Assembly: GCA_963748105.1 (NCBI GenBank)
Contig: CAVVHP010000004.1
Location: 62,001-126,000, forward strand
Direction: 5' to 3'
DNA from: JAKAGZ01 sp963748105
GTDB taxonomy: Bacteria > Bacteroidota > Ignavibacteria > Ignavibacteriales > Ignavibacteriaceae
DNA length: 64,000 nt
Shown here: in pieces, positions 55,401-64,000 of the stretch
Position numbering within the stretch: the first letter of the stretch is position 1
How the letters are laid out: every line of letters begins with the position of its first letter
Made by a program: the position numbers and the translations under genes
The notes under the pieces: model-generated
Told to the model about the DNA's origin: nothing
Database searches by the model: none
What the model saw: only the letters and a program-made list of their open reading frames with translations

Positions 55401-57875
55401 AAGCGTCGTTATCCTCTTTATCAACGGCAACAACTTTAAAATTTATTTTTTGATTGGTCCCGAAATAATATCCGGGCGTTTTTATCCCTATAAAATATTT
55501 TTGAGGATAGATATCAAAACGGCTTATTCTGTTAACGGGTCTCCCGGTGAGATCAAAGACGCTGATAAAAGCGTAGCCCCCTATAATACCTGATGATTGT
55601 AAACCCGGTGCGGCCACTAGTGGTATGTTGGCTGTGCCGTTTTCATCCAGGTTGCCGTCCACAAAATAGTTGGGATATCCCGGGTTTTGAAAAGATGAAT
55701 TCCCAAAATTAAATGTTGAATATTTTTTACTTTTAAATTGTTTGTGCCTGAATTGAATGTCGGCTTGATATTTTAGCCCGGCTGCCTTTCCACCAAACAA
55801 AAACTCGGCATTAATATTAATATTCATAGATTCACCCGGAAGAAGAGCATTCTTATAATTCTTAAGTAATATCCGGATTTTATCGGGTATAAAATCTTCT
55901 ATATTGATAGTATATGAACCAATAAGACTTTCTGAACCTGTGTAAACATCTGTTCTGTACTGGCCTGTTTGTGCATAGCCCGGGATTTTAAAGGATAAAT
56001 CAAAAGAACCTTCTGAATTAAGAGTCTTTTTAAATTCATCAAAAGTTTTTCCGGTTGGTGAAATTATTTTTATAATTACCGGGATATTTTTTACAGCTTT
56101 CGTGAATTCATCCCTGACAATTCCTGAAATATTTACCTGCTCGCCCGGACGGTAAAGATTTCTGTCGCCGTAAATAAATGTTTTATAACCTGAGGTATAT
56201 TCTGTTTGTCCGCCAACGTCAAATCTGGAAGTTTCAATCCGGCTTTCCTGCAAATCAATTAAATTAAAATCATCACCGGTTTCTGCAGTAATTATCCTTG
56301 GCTGAAAATCTTTCATCTTATCTTTTAGATTCTCAAATTTTACAATCCCCTCGGAATCGGTCTTGCCGGAAACGATTAACTGATTGGTTGAAGAGATAAG
56401 AGAAATTTCTACACCTGGTACCGGCTTTGTTGTAGCGATTGAGTTAACAAAAACCATTAATTGGCTTGAAGATTCTTTTGCAATAATTCCGAGGTCGGAG
56501 AGTGAAAGCATTTTTGTCGCGTTTCGCCAGCGGTCTTTTGTCGAACGTGACCTCAACCACATACAAACCTTTTAATTTTTCGCTGCGGATTTTATCAAGG
56601 TTAATAGAGAATTTTTCGAGCGAATTAGGGCTGTTTATTTAATTTTCTCTTTTCTTTATAAAGATGGTGACCATAATCATTTACGTTGTAGTATGGATAG
56701 TAATAAGCATATCCGTAATCATTATAACTGCTGTAGTTGTATTGTTTGACAAAATAAAGAACATTGTTTTTATAAATCTGTGAGACCTCAATATCAACTG
56801 CTGGTATGTTTACTGCACTGAGCTCAAGATTATGTTGGCCTGAAAGCATAAGGTATTTACCACGCCTGTCTGCAAAATCCAAAGACGGATCTAAATTCAC
56901 AAAACTAACCTGTTGTTCAAAATCAAAAGCAAGTTCACCTCCATAGAGTCCGGGAAGTCCTTTTTTTATTATCAGGTCAACTACCTGTGAATTATTAAAA
57001 CTTCCCTCTATTCGAAATGAATTATCGTTTACGAAATAAGTAAGATTATTACCTGGATCGGTTTTTACAAAATCTTTAATCCTTTTTTCATCTACGCGCT
57101 GCGTAGTAGAAACTTCAATCCATTTATTATCACCATCCATTCCACTTGCTACGCCCGTAATTGCAAGTCGTGTTACAGGCGGAAGATCGTATTTAAAATC
57201 TCTTGTGGTTTCCATTCCCTTTTTACCGATAACGGACATCAAGCCGCTTTTCACAATAACTTTATAGCTCTGATCCTTCTCAGATTGCTGAACTTCACCG
57301 AGATCGACTGCAATAATTTTTGAAGAATTGTCTGACATTATTTTAAAGTCTTTAATCTCGTCACCATCTCTTTCAAAGCTGATATAATTTTTCAGCATTC
57401 CAGGATTTACTGAGTAGTTAAAATAAATATTTGCTTTTATGCTTACCTTATGTTGTTCGTGCGGAATGTGGGTATAGAAAAATTCAGCTTTCACAGCGTC
57501 AAAACCCGGTGTTCTGAATTCGTATGTGTCAGCATCAAGCGAATATTTTTTATCAAACAAGACTTTGTTTGTAATTTCTGCTTTGTATGATTGAATAGGC
57601 TGGAGCGGGACATCGGGTGAAAAAATCAGAGTATTGGCTGAGATCCATTTAAATTTTCCCTCAATTTTAGGCTCAAAATTAATGAACTCATCATCCAGCC
57701 ATTTATTCTGTATTTCCTGCGGTGCAAGATTTTCCGAGAATTCAACTGTAAAAGTTGAGAGGTTTTTTATTTCTCCCTGGGGATTGAAATTTACAACGCT
57801 AACGCCGCTTGAAGAGCAGGAACTAAAAATGAGAGTTATGATAAAAGCGGCCGGGTAAAAAAATACTTTTTTCAC
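52486..57875 (-). CDS. bacterial alpha-2-macroglobulin (frameshifted)
   Basis: Frame-corrected length is about 1795 residues, normal for YfhM-type proteins. The N-terminal part (56645-57875) is a lipoprotein (IFSSCSSSG) with Ig-like/MG domains. The C-terminal part (52486 to about 56540) has MG2 (GDRNLYRPGEQVNISGIVRDEF), the thioester GCVEQ in YPYGCVEQTVSKIFPQLYF (minus-strand around 53851-53873) and the receptor-like end. Indels near 56645 (CCCT) and 56540. Thought to trap proteases that breach the envelope, working with PBP1C. Confidence 0.88.
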
Positions 57876-58240
57876 AAATAACCTCGCTAAATTTCTTGAT
57901 ATGTCATGTAGAAGTTAAAAGATGCTAATTTCTAAGAGTTGGGAGGTTAAAAAACACAAGAAATCTGTCCTAAAACTTAAACCATGTTAAAAGGAAATTT
58001 GTCAAAGATCTAGAATTGTTAAAATCAATATAATAGATAATATTTAATAGTAAAAAGAATCAGTGTCTTTATATGAAAATTTTGGCTGTGTATGAATTTT
58101 TTACGCAGTTTTGAGCAATATTTACATGCTAGTCAATTAATGCTTTAAAAAACAGCAAAAAAAAACGAGATGGATTGGCATAGAATTTTCGATATTTAAA
58201 GCTAAGAGAAATATAATCTATCGGGTAAAAGGAGTATGTG
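57876..58240. other. intergenic region before the lipoprotein gene
   Basis: 365 bp of AT-rich sequence between divergent genes, hence promoters for both. It has no ORF and no clear repeat. GTAAAAGGAGTATGTG is the ribosome site of the gene at 58241. I see nothing else. Confidence 0.4.
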
Positions 58241-59221
58241 ATGAAAAGAAAATCAAAGTCTTCTCTGTTAAGAAAAAATTTTGTAGCCATTTCATTTTTT
58301 TGTGCAGCTTTACTTGTAACTGGCTGTAATAATTCTGTTACAGGACCATCTTCAATAAGCAACAGTGGGACAAATATTCAGACGGCAGATAAACAGGCGA
58401 TTACACAGATAGCGGAACAAGATTCTGCTGTTTCTTCCTTTGAAACTAACTTTAATGAAAGCCAGAGTATAAACTTCTTAAGCAAAGAAGCTTCGGCAAT
58501 TACTCCGGTTTTTGTATGGCAGCACGTTATACTAAAAGATAAAAATTATACATTTAACCAAATTGGTGATTCAGTCTTTGTAAAAGTGTCAAAAACATTT
58601 CAGGGTGTACTTAATATCGTGGCATCCACCCAGGGCCCAACTACGAAAGCGGATACAATAGTTACAAAAAATTTTACTACAGTCATGACTCGGCAGTTAT
58701 TGTTTGAACGGATAGACAGCACTGATAATCCTTTTAAGAACTGGAGGCTGGTTGGTATTTCTTTAGTTTCCGGCGGAACAATGACAAATAATTTTAATAT
58801 TAATAAACTTACAGTTACTGGTTCTGACGGGAATAGTCTTGTAATTGATTCTCCGGAGGATTATTTCCTTGCAAGAGAAAAGAGGTGGGGATGGTGGCAC
58901 CACTTTCCGGAAATTGCCAAACGAGACTCAATAACAATCTCAGTTGAACTATACAGCGCACACGCTGATACTGATTTTGTAACTCTCACCTATGGAGCGA
59001 ATTTTTTCGGAATGCATAGAAATAAATCAAATCTTAGCCTTATGTCCTCCACCCCGTCAGGAAGCGGATATTTAAAAGTATACCAAAAAACTTTTAATGT
59101 TGGTGGATACTATGGTTATTTCCACGCAGTTCTTAATGCATTTTCAAAGCAGACTATATATGACGACTCAGCTCAGGTTGAAAGTCAAACCTGGGGAATC
59201 CCTTATAGGGTTAAGAACTAA
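58241..59221 (+). CDS. lipoprotein of unknown function
   Basis: A 326-residue protein. ATG 58241 follows GGAG; the GTG at 58238 is just upstream. Signal and lipobox: AALLVTGC, Cys near residue 28. The mature chain starts with Ser/Thr-rich sequence (NNSVTGPSSISNSGTN), then beta-rich regions with HVILKDKNYTFNQIGDSVFVKV, RWGWWHHFPEIAKRDSITISVELY and GGYYGYFHAVLN. Secreted and lipid-anchored. No recognisable family. It is followed by a terminator. Confidence 0.65.
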   Translation: MKRKSKSSLLRKNFVAISFFCAALLVTGCNNSVTGPSSISNSGTNIQTADKQAITQIAEQDSAVSSFETNFNESQSINFLSKEASAITPVFVWQHVILKDKNYTFNQIGDSVFVKVSKTFQGVLNIVASTQGPTTKADTIVTKNFTTVMTRQLLFERIDSTDNPFKNWRLVGISLVSGGTMTNNFNINKLTVTGSDGNSLVIDSPEDYFLAREKRWGWWHHFPEIAKRDSITISVELYSAHADTDFVTLTYGANFFGMHRNKSNLSLMSSTPSGSGYLKVYQKTFNVGGYYGYFHAVLNAFSKQTIYDDSAQVESQTWGIPYRVKN

Positions 59222-59250
59222 TCTTCTTTGTTAAGTATTTAAGCAAAATT

Positions 59251-59272
59251 GAATGCCTCTTTCGAGGCATTC
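59251..59272 (+). terminator. rho-independent terminator
   Basis: Perfect 9-bp stem gaatgcctc / gaggcattc with loop tttc, then gctgtttt. About 30 bp after the lipoprotein stop. Confidence 0.85.
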
Positions 59273-59387
59273 GCTGTTTTAGACTATTTTGTAGTGATTA
59301 AAATAATTATAAACAGGTGCGATGTTTTTTTTATATGTTCATTTTGCTAAATTGAAAAACAATTGGGATACATTTTAAAGAGTCTGA

Positions 59388-60293
59388 ATGAAAGAATTTC
59401 TTAAACCTGTTTTAGATATTTTGGTTGAAGTAAAGAATTTCCTGAGTTTTCATCTATTCGAAATTGGTACTTCCTCGATAACTCTATGGACATTGCTGTA
59501 TTTTATTTTTCTTGCCTGGTTGCTTTTTTATCTTACGGCTAAACTTAGAAAATGGATAGTCTATAAGGTTCTTTCTGAAAGCAGGATAGACCTGGGTGTC
59601 AGACTGGCAGTTGGCACTATAATCCGTTATGGTGTCCTTGTACTCGGGCTGGTAATTGTAATGCAGACGGTTGGAATTAATCTGAGTACTCTTACTGTTC
59701 TTGCAGGTGCTCTTGGTATCGGTATAGGTTTCGGTTTACAGAATGTTACAAACAATTTTGTAAGTGGAATAATAATTCTTTTTGAAAGACCTATTAAAGT
59801 CGGCGACAGAATACAGGTCGGTGATGTGAACGGTGATGTGATTAGTATTTCGATGAGATCAACCACAGTTGTAACAAATGATAATATTTCGGTAATCGTA
59901 CCTAATTCAGAATTTATTTCATCAAGAGTTATTAACTGGAGTCACAACGACAGAAATGTAAGGTTTAATATCCCAGTAGGCGTTGCTTATAAAGAAGATC
60001 CCGAAAAGGTAAAACAAATTTTACTTAAAGTTGCGGAGAAGGATGAAGGTGTACTAAAGAGCCCGAAACCAGATGTGCTCTTTGTTGAGTTTGGTAACAG
60101 TTCGCTTAATTTCAATCTTAGAATCTGGACAAATAGCTTTATTACAACACCTGCCATCCTTACAAGCAAACTTTATTTTGAAATTTTCACAGAATTCAGG
60201 AAAGCAGGTATTGAGATACCCTTCCCTCAAAGAGACCTGCATATAAAGAATACAGAATTTCAGGTGAGTCAGCCAAAAGCAGGTAAAAACTAG
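59388..60293 (+). CDS. mscS: small-conductance mechanosensitive channel, MscS family
   Basis: A 301-residue protein with three membrane segments. Pore helix TM3 is seen in LTVLAGALGIGIGFGLQNVTNNFVSGIIILFERPIKVGDRIQVGD, with the GxGxGxG packing and the FERPIKVGD beta-domain motif. The C-domain has VPNSEFISSRVINWSH and the final IPFPQRDLHI. It opens at high membrane tension. Length is close to E. coli MscS (286). Complete. Confidence 0.92.
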   Translation: MKEFLKPVLDILVEVKNFLSFHLFEIGTSSITLWTLLYFIFLAWLLFYLTAKLRKWIVYKVLSESRIDLGVRLAVGTIIRYGVLVLGLVIVMQTVGINLSTLTVLAGALGIGIGFGLQNVTNNFVSGIIILFERPIKVGDRIQVGDVNGDVISISMRSTTVVTNDNISVIVPNSEFISSRVINWSHNDRNVRFNIPVGVAYKEDPEKVKQILLKVAEKDEGVLKSPKPDVLFVEFGNSSLNFNLRIWTNSFITTPAILTSKLYFEIFTEFRKAGIEIPFPQRDLHIKNTEFQVSQPKAGKN

Positions 60294-60377
60294 TTTAACG
60301 CCTGATATCGGCTATTTTCTATTTTTCCCTTTTCTTGCTTATTCAGCAAATTAATACTAATTTTGTCTATCTTATTT

Positions 60378-60398
60378 CGCCCTTAAAGGGCGTTTTTT
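60378..60398 (+). terminator. hairpin with T-run just before rimP
   Basis: cgccc/gggcg hairpin (60378-60392, inner ttaaa) followed by six T (60393-60398) ends only 6 nt before ATG 60405 of rimP. It ends the mscS transcript but also leaves rimP without a visible Shine-Dalgarno site. It may double as an attenuator of the rimP-nusA-infB operon. Confidence 0.7.
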
Positions 60399-60404
60399 GT
60401 TTGT

Positions 60405-60860
60405 ATGAATTTAACTGAAAATAATATCACTAAAAAAATTGCAGAAATCGTTGAAAGGAAAAGTTTTTTTCCTATCGACATTATTTTACGGGGAACTCCA
60501 CAAAAGAGAGTGATTGAAGTCTTTATTGATGGAGAAAAGGACGTCTCTGCCGGTGATTGTGCCGAAGTAAGCAGGGAGATAAATTCTGAACTTGAAAATC
60601 TGCCCTCAGCAGGGAAAGACTACAGGCTCGACGTATCATCCCCGGGTGTTGATAAACCGCTTAAAATTTTGAAGCAATATCCGAAACACATCAACAGAAA
60701 TTTTGAAGTTTCATACACATCAGGGGAAGAAACAAAAAAGTTCATCGGGAAATTGAAAAGTATTGAAGATGAGGAATTGACCTTTTTGTCGAAAAACAAC
60801 GAAGTAAAAATTAATTTTAATAATATAAAAAAAGCAAAAGTAATTGTTAGCTTTTCTTAA
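60405..60860 (+). CDS. rimP: ribosome maturation factor RimP
   Basis: A 151-residue protein. VIEVFIDGEKDVSAGDCAEVSREINSELENLPSAGKDYRLDVSSPGVDKPLKILKQYPKHINRNFEVSY contains the two RimP blocks (AGDCAEVSREI and the LDVSSPGVDRPL motif). It helps 30S assembly in the cytoplasm. The C-terminal Sm-like barrel ends NFNNIKKAKVIVSF. First gene of the rimP-nusA-infB operon, 17 bp before nusA. Confidence 0.93.
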   Translation: MNLTENNITKKIAEIVERKSFFPIDIILRGTPQKRVIEVFIDGEKDVSAGDCAEVSREINSELENLPSAGKDYRLDVSSPGVDKPLKILKQYPKHINRNFEVSYTSGEETKKFIGKLKSIEDEELTFLSKNNEVKINFNNIKKAKVIVSFS

Positions 60861-60877
60861 CGGAGGAATAAAAAGAG

Positions 60878-62129
60878 ATGAACTCTGATATAGTCGAATC
60901 CTTTGCCCAGATGGTGAGGGAAAAAGGCGTTGATAAAGATGTTCTTGCAGGTATAATAGAAGAAATCTTCGGATTGCTTGTCAGGAAAAAATATGGAGAT
61001 GAAGCCAAGTTTGATGTTGTTGTAAATATGGACAAAGGTGATATTGAAATATTCCTCGAAAGAGAAATTGTTGATGAAGTTGAAGATCCAAACCTTCAGA
61101 TAAGCATAGATGAAGTAAATAAAAGAGGAAACGAAGACGAACTTGAGGTTGGAGAAGATTTTGTTGAGACACTTAGCCTGGCAAGTTTTGGAAGAAGGCT
61201 GATAACTCTAGCTAAGCAAAGTCTGAATCAGAAGATTCGCGAAATTGAAAAAGATATTATTTACAATGAATATAAAGAACTGCTCGGCGAAATTGTTGTT
61301 GGTGATATATATCAAACAAGGAAAAATGATATTCTTGTAAACCACAACAAAAATGAACTGATTCTTCCGAGGAGCGAGCAAATTCCTTATGAAAGATATA
61401 AAAAGGGTGAAACAGTTCGTGCGATAGTTAAAGAAGTAAGGAAAGCGAATGCCGGACCGGCTATAATTATTTCAAGAGCAGACAATATGTTCCTAAGAAG
61501 ATTGTTTGAAATTGAAATTCCTGAAATTTATGACGGCATTATCGATATAAAAGCAATCGCCCGCGAACCCGGCGAACGAGCCAAAGTAGCTGTTGAATCT
61601 CACGATGACAGAATTGATGCTGTGGGTGCCTGCGTTGGTATGAAAGGAGTTCGTATTCACGCAATTGTTAGAGAATTAAACAACGAAAATATTGATGTAA
61701 TCAATTATCTCGGAAGATCCTTTAATATTTCTCCAGAAAGCTCTTGCACCGGCAAAACTTAAGAAAATTGAACTTGATGAAGATGACGAAAAAAGCCGTG
61801 GTTACTGCAGATAGCGATCAGGTTTCTTTGATTGTTGGCAGAAATGGTGTTAATATTAGGCTTGCAATGAAATTAACAGGATATGAAATAGAAATATTAA
61901 GAGAAGAAAAACCATTCGAAGAATACGAAGAAGATATCGAACTTATTGATCTTAAAGAAGAACTTGGCGAAGACATTTATGATTTACTGATCAACTAACC
62001 GGTACGATACCGCAATCGAAGTATTAACAGCCGGCGTTGAAAAACTTGAAGGAAATTGAAGGTCTTAGTGAGGAAAAAATAAACGAGATAATTGAAATTA
62101 TTAAATCTCAGTTTGAAGATGAAGAGTAG
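60878..62129 (+). CDS. nusA: transcription elongation/termination factor NusA (four frameshifts)
   Basis: Frame-corrected length is about 416 residues. N-terminal domain FAQMVREKGVDKDVLAGIIEEIFGLLVRKKYG, S1 domain (VGDIYQTRKNDILVNHNKNELILPRSEQ), KH1 with RVGACVGMKGVRIHAIVREL and, after corrections, NYSEDPLIFLQKALAPAKL, KH2 with TADSDQVSLIVGRNGVNIRLAMKLTGYEI and a final acidic helix. Single-base indels lie near 61710, 61797, 61995 and 62045. The rest is textbook. Since nusA is essential, these breaks are read as sequence errors. TAG at 62127. Confidence 0.93.
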
Positions 62130-62151
62130 TTAAAAACAGGTAACCAAAGAT

Positions 62152-64000
62152 ATGTCCGAAACGAAATCGAAAAAATTAAGGATTTTTAAATTCGCGTCAG
62201 AATATAATCTTTCTGCTGCCACACTTGTAGAATTTCTTACAAAGAAAGGTCACAAAGTGAAATCGCATATGTCTATTCTTACTGACGATATGCTGAAGGA
62301 TATCAACGAGCATTACAAGAAAGATATTGAAAAAGCTGAAAAGCATTATAAAAAGATAGCTGAGTTTAATAAAAAACGTGCTGAAAAAGCTGAAGAAGAA
62401 GAAACTGAGAAAAAGGTAGTTGATGAAACACCTGAATCAGTTACACCCCCTGCAGCAGAAGAAACAGAAAAGGGGAAAGAAGAAGTTACCGAAAGTGAAT
62501 CTGAAGAAGAAACAGTAGAACAGGAAAGTAAAGAGGAGGTTCCTCAGGCAGAAGCTACAGAAGGAAAATCAGAAGAACTTGTTCCGGGAGAAGCAAATAA
62601 ATTCAAATCTCCTATTGAAGAAGAAAAAAATAAAAAAAGAGGTCTGCGTGTAGTTGGTAAAATTGACCTTGAAGAACAGGACAAAAAATCCTCAAGAACT
62701 ACTCAATCATCTGATAGCACATCACAAAAGCCACCTATTAAAAAGAAAAAGAAACCAAAAGCAAGAAAGAAATCTGCAGAAGCCGGCGAAGAATTACCAC
62801 AGTCTAAGAAAAGAAAGAAAGTTAAAAAGTTTGAAATTGATCAGCGGGAAGTTGATGAAGCGATAAGAAAAACACTCCTGAGTATGGATGATGGGGTTGC
62901 ACCCGGACGAGCAAGTGCCAGGAAAAAGAAAAGAAAAGAAAGGGAAGAAAAAGAAGAAAAGATTCAGGAACAAAAATCGCTTGATAAAAGCAAAATTAAG
63001 GTAACTGAGTTTATAGCTGTAAATGAACTTGCAAACCTGATGAACGTACCGGTTGCAGATGTAATTTCTAAATGTATTGAACTCGGACTGATGGTTTCAA
63101 TTAACCAGAGGCTTGACGTAGAGACAATTACGTTGGTTGCAGATGAGTTTGATTTTGAAGTAGAATTTGAGGAAGAGTATACTTCTGAAGCACTTGAAGA
63201 TGAACCGGATGATCCTGAAACTCTGGAATCACGTTCACCTGTTGTTACAATAATGGGACACGTAGATCATGGTAAAACTTCACTTCTTGATTATATAAGA
63301 AGAACAAATGTGGTTGCGGGAGAATCCGGAGGAATTACACAGCATATTGGTGCTTATAAGGTTGATGTTGGTGATGGAAAAAATATAGCATTTCTTGATA
63401 CTCCGGGTCATGAAGCTTTTACCGCGATGAGAGCACGTGGAGCAAGATTAACGGATATTGTTGTGCTTGTTGTGGCTGCGGATGACGCAGTTATGCCGCA
63501 GACAGTTGAAGCTATAAATCACGCTCAGGCTGCCGGTGTTCCGATTGTTATTGCTATAAATAAAATTGATAAGCCGGGAGCTAACTCAGAAAAGATAAAA
63601 CAACAGCTTGCAGACAGGAATATTCTTGTTGAAGAATGGGGCGGTAAGTACCAGAGCGTTGAACTTTCAGCCAAATCAGGAAAAAATGTTGATGCGGTTC
63701 TTGAAAGAATTCTTCTCGAAGCGGAGATACTTGATCTGAAAGCTAATCCAGATAGGATGGCGCGTGGTGTTGTTGTTGAATCAGAACTTGATAAAGGAAG
63801 AGGAATTACAGGTACAATCCTGGTTCAGAAAGGAACGCTTAAAATAGGTGATCCATTTGTTGCAGGAATTTACCAGGGTAAGGTTCGCGCAATGTTTGAT
63901 GAACGCGGGAATAAAGTAACCGAAGCTCCGCCTTCAACACCGGTTCTCGTGCTTGGTTTTGAGGGAGCGCCACAGGCGGGTGATACTTTCGTTGTTGTTG
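62152..64000 (+). CDS. infB: translation initiation factor IF-2 (3' end outside window)
   Basis: The frame is open from ATG 62152 to the window end (616 residues seen). The N-terminal IF2_N-like start LRIFKFASEYNLSAATLVEFLTKKGHKV is followed by a long Lys/Glu-rich linker (about residues 55-280) and a second IF2_N (VTEFIAVNELANLMNVPVADVISKCIELG). G domain: SPVVTIMGHVDHGKTSLLDYIRR (G1), DTPGHEAFTAMRARGARLTDIVVLVVAADDAVMPQTVEAI (G3) and INKIDKPGAN (G4). It places initiator tRNA on the 30S subunit. Gap from nusA is 22 bp. Confidence 0.95.
   Translation, partial: MSETKSKKLRIFKFASEYNLSAATLVEFLTKKGHKVKSHMSILTDDMLKDINEHYKKDIEKAEKHYKKIAEFNKKRAEKAEEEETEKKVVDETPESVTPPAAEETEKGKEEVTESESEEETVEQESKEEVPQAEATEGKSEELVPGEANKFKSPIEEEKNKKRGLRVVGKIDLEEQDKKSSRTTQSSDSTSQKPPIKKKKKPKARKKSAEAGEELPQSKKRKKVKKFEIDQREVDEAIRKTLLSMDDGVAPGRASARKKKRKEREEKEEKIQEQKSLDKSKIKVTEFIAVNELANLMNVPVADVISKCIELGLMVSINQRLDVETITLVADEFDFEVEFEEEYTSEALEDEPDDPETLESRSPVVTIMGHVDHGKTSLLDYIRRTNVVAGESGGITQHIGAYKVDVGDGKNIAFLDTPGHEAFTAMRARGARLTDIVVLVVAADDAVMPQTVEAINHAQAAGVPIVIAINKIDKPGANSEKIKQQLADRNILVEEWGGKYQSVELSAKSGKNVDAVLERILLEAEILDLKANPDRMARGVVVESELDKGRGITGTILVQKGTLKIGDPFVAGIYQGKVRAMFDERGNKVTEAPPSTPVLVLGFEGAPQAGDTFVVV

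Noticed and set aside
58129..58362. Minus-strand frame over the lipoprotein start
   Set aside because: Antisense to a clear signal peptide and lipobox.
1..64000. CRISPR arrays, tRNA or rRNA genes
   Set aside because: No regularly spaced repeats and no cloverleaf or rRNA-like sequence recognised in the gaps on reading both strands; a tRNAscan run would be decisive.

Overview
The window looks like a low-GC (roughly one third G+C) Gram-negative chromosome of the Ignavibacteria / Bacteroidota-Chlorobi type. Grounds: Gram-negative envelope genes (PBP1C with an alpha-2-macroglobulin, a GT9 glycosyltransferase, many secreted proteins with N-terminal signal peptides), two very large DUF2723 membrane proteins, DUF4097 and DUF6132 proteins, PafA-type phosphatase, and SD-like ribosome sites. 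This is an inference from gene content, not a database match.

Region 1-5.2 kb is an accessory, integron-like block on the minus strand. It starts beside a UbiA prenyltransferase gene that leaves the window, and carries a GNAT acetyltransferase, a small membrane protein, a nitrilase and a DUF1330 gene. The DUF1330 gene is bounded by a perfect inverted pair of 10-bp core sites, and the recombination site (attC) after it can be rebuilt as a folded hairpin with the classical bulges. That attC is split by an IS110/IS1111-type element of about 1.29 kb (3432-4724). The non-coding 3' part of the element contains short sequences matching both flanks of its own insertion site, as expected of a bridge/seekRNA. 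No integron integrase is visible, so the array is a CALIN or an integron remnant.

Region 5.7-32 kb is ordinary chromosome with scattered metabolism and stress genes: a KamA-type radical SAM protein, AlkD-like repair protein, POT peptide transporter, PafA phosphatase, a tandem family of secreted lipocalin-like proteins with an embedded DinB gene, a cation/proton antiporter, SodC, LhgO, MFS transporters, and an operon of ECF sigma factor, zinc-finger anti-sigma factor with HEAT repeats, and two DUF4097 repeat proteins (28.2-32.1 kb). Region 32-40 kb has an aldo/keto reductase, two LOG-family proteins, a CBM20-like esterase, a second sigma-factor module with a Spy/ZraP-like protein, a retropepsin-like lipoprotein and a DinB protein. 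Region 40-49 kb has surface glycosylation genes (GT9, two DUF2723 proteins, GT2), a pseudouridine synthase and MscL with a zinc-ribbon tail. Region 50-58 kb is the pbpC / alpha-2-macroglobulin pair. The window closes with mscS and the rimP-nusA-infB translation/transcription operon.

A general caution: about fifteen genes are broken by single-base indels or in-frame stops. The essential gene nusA alone shows four indels within roughly 400 bp while its protein sequence is otherwise perfect, so most of these breaks are probably sequencing or assembly errors rather than real pseudogenes. Frame-corrected coordinates are given for those genes.
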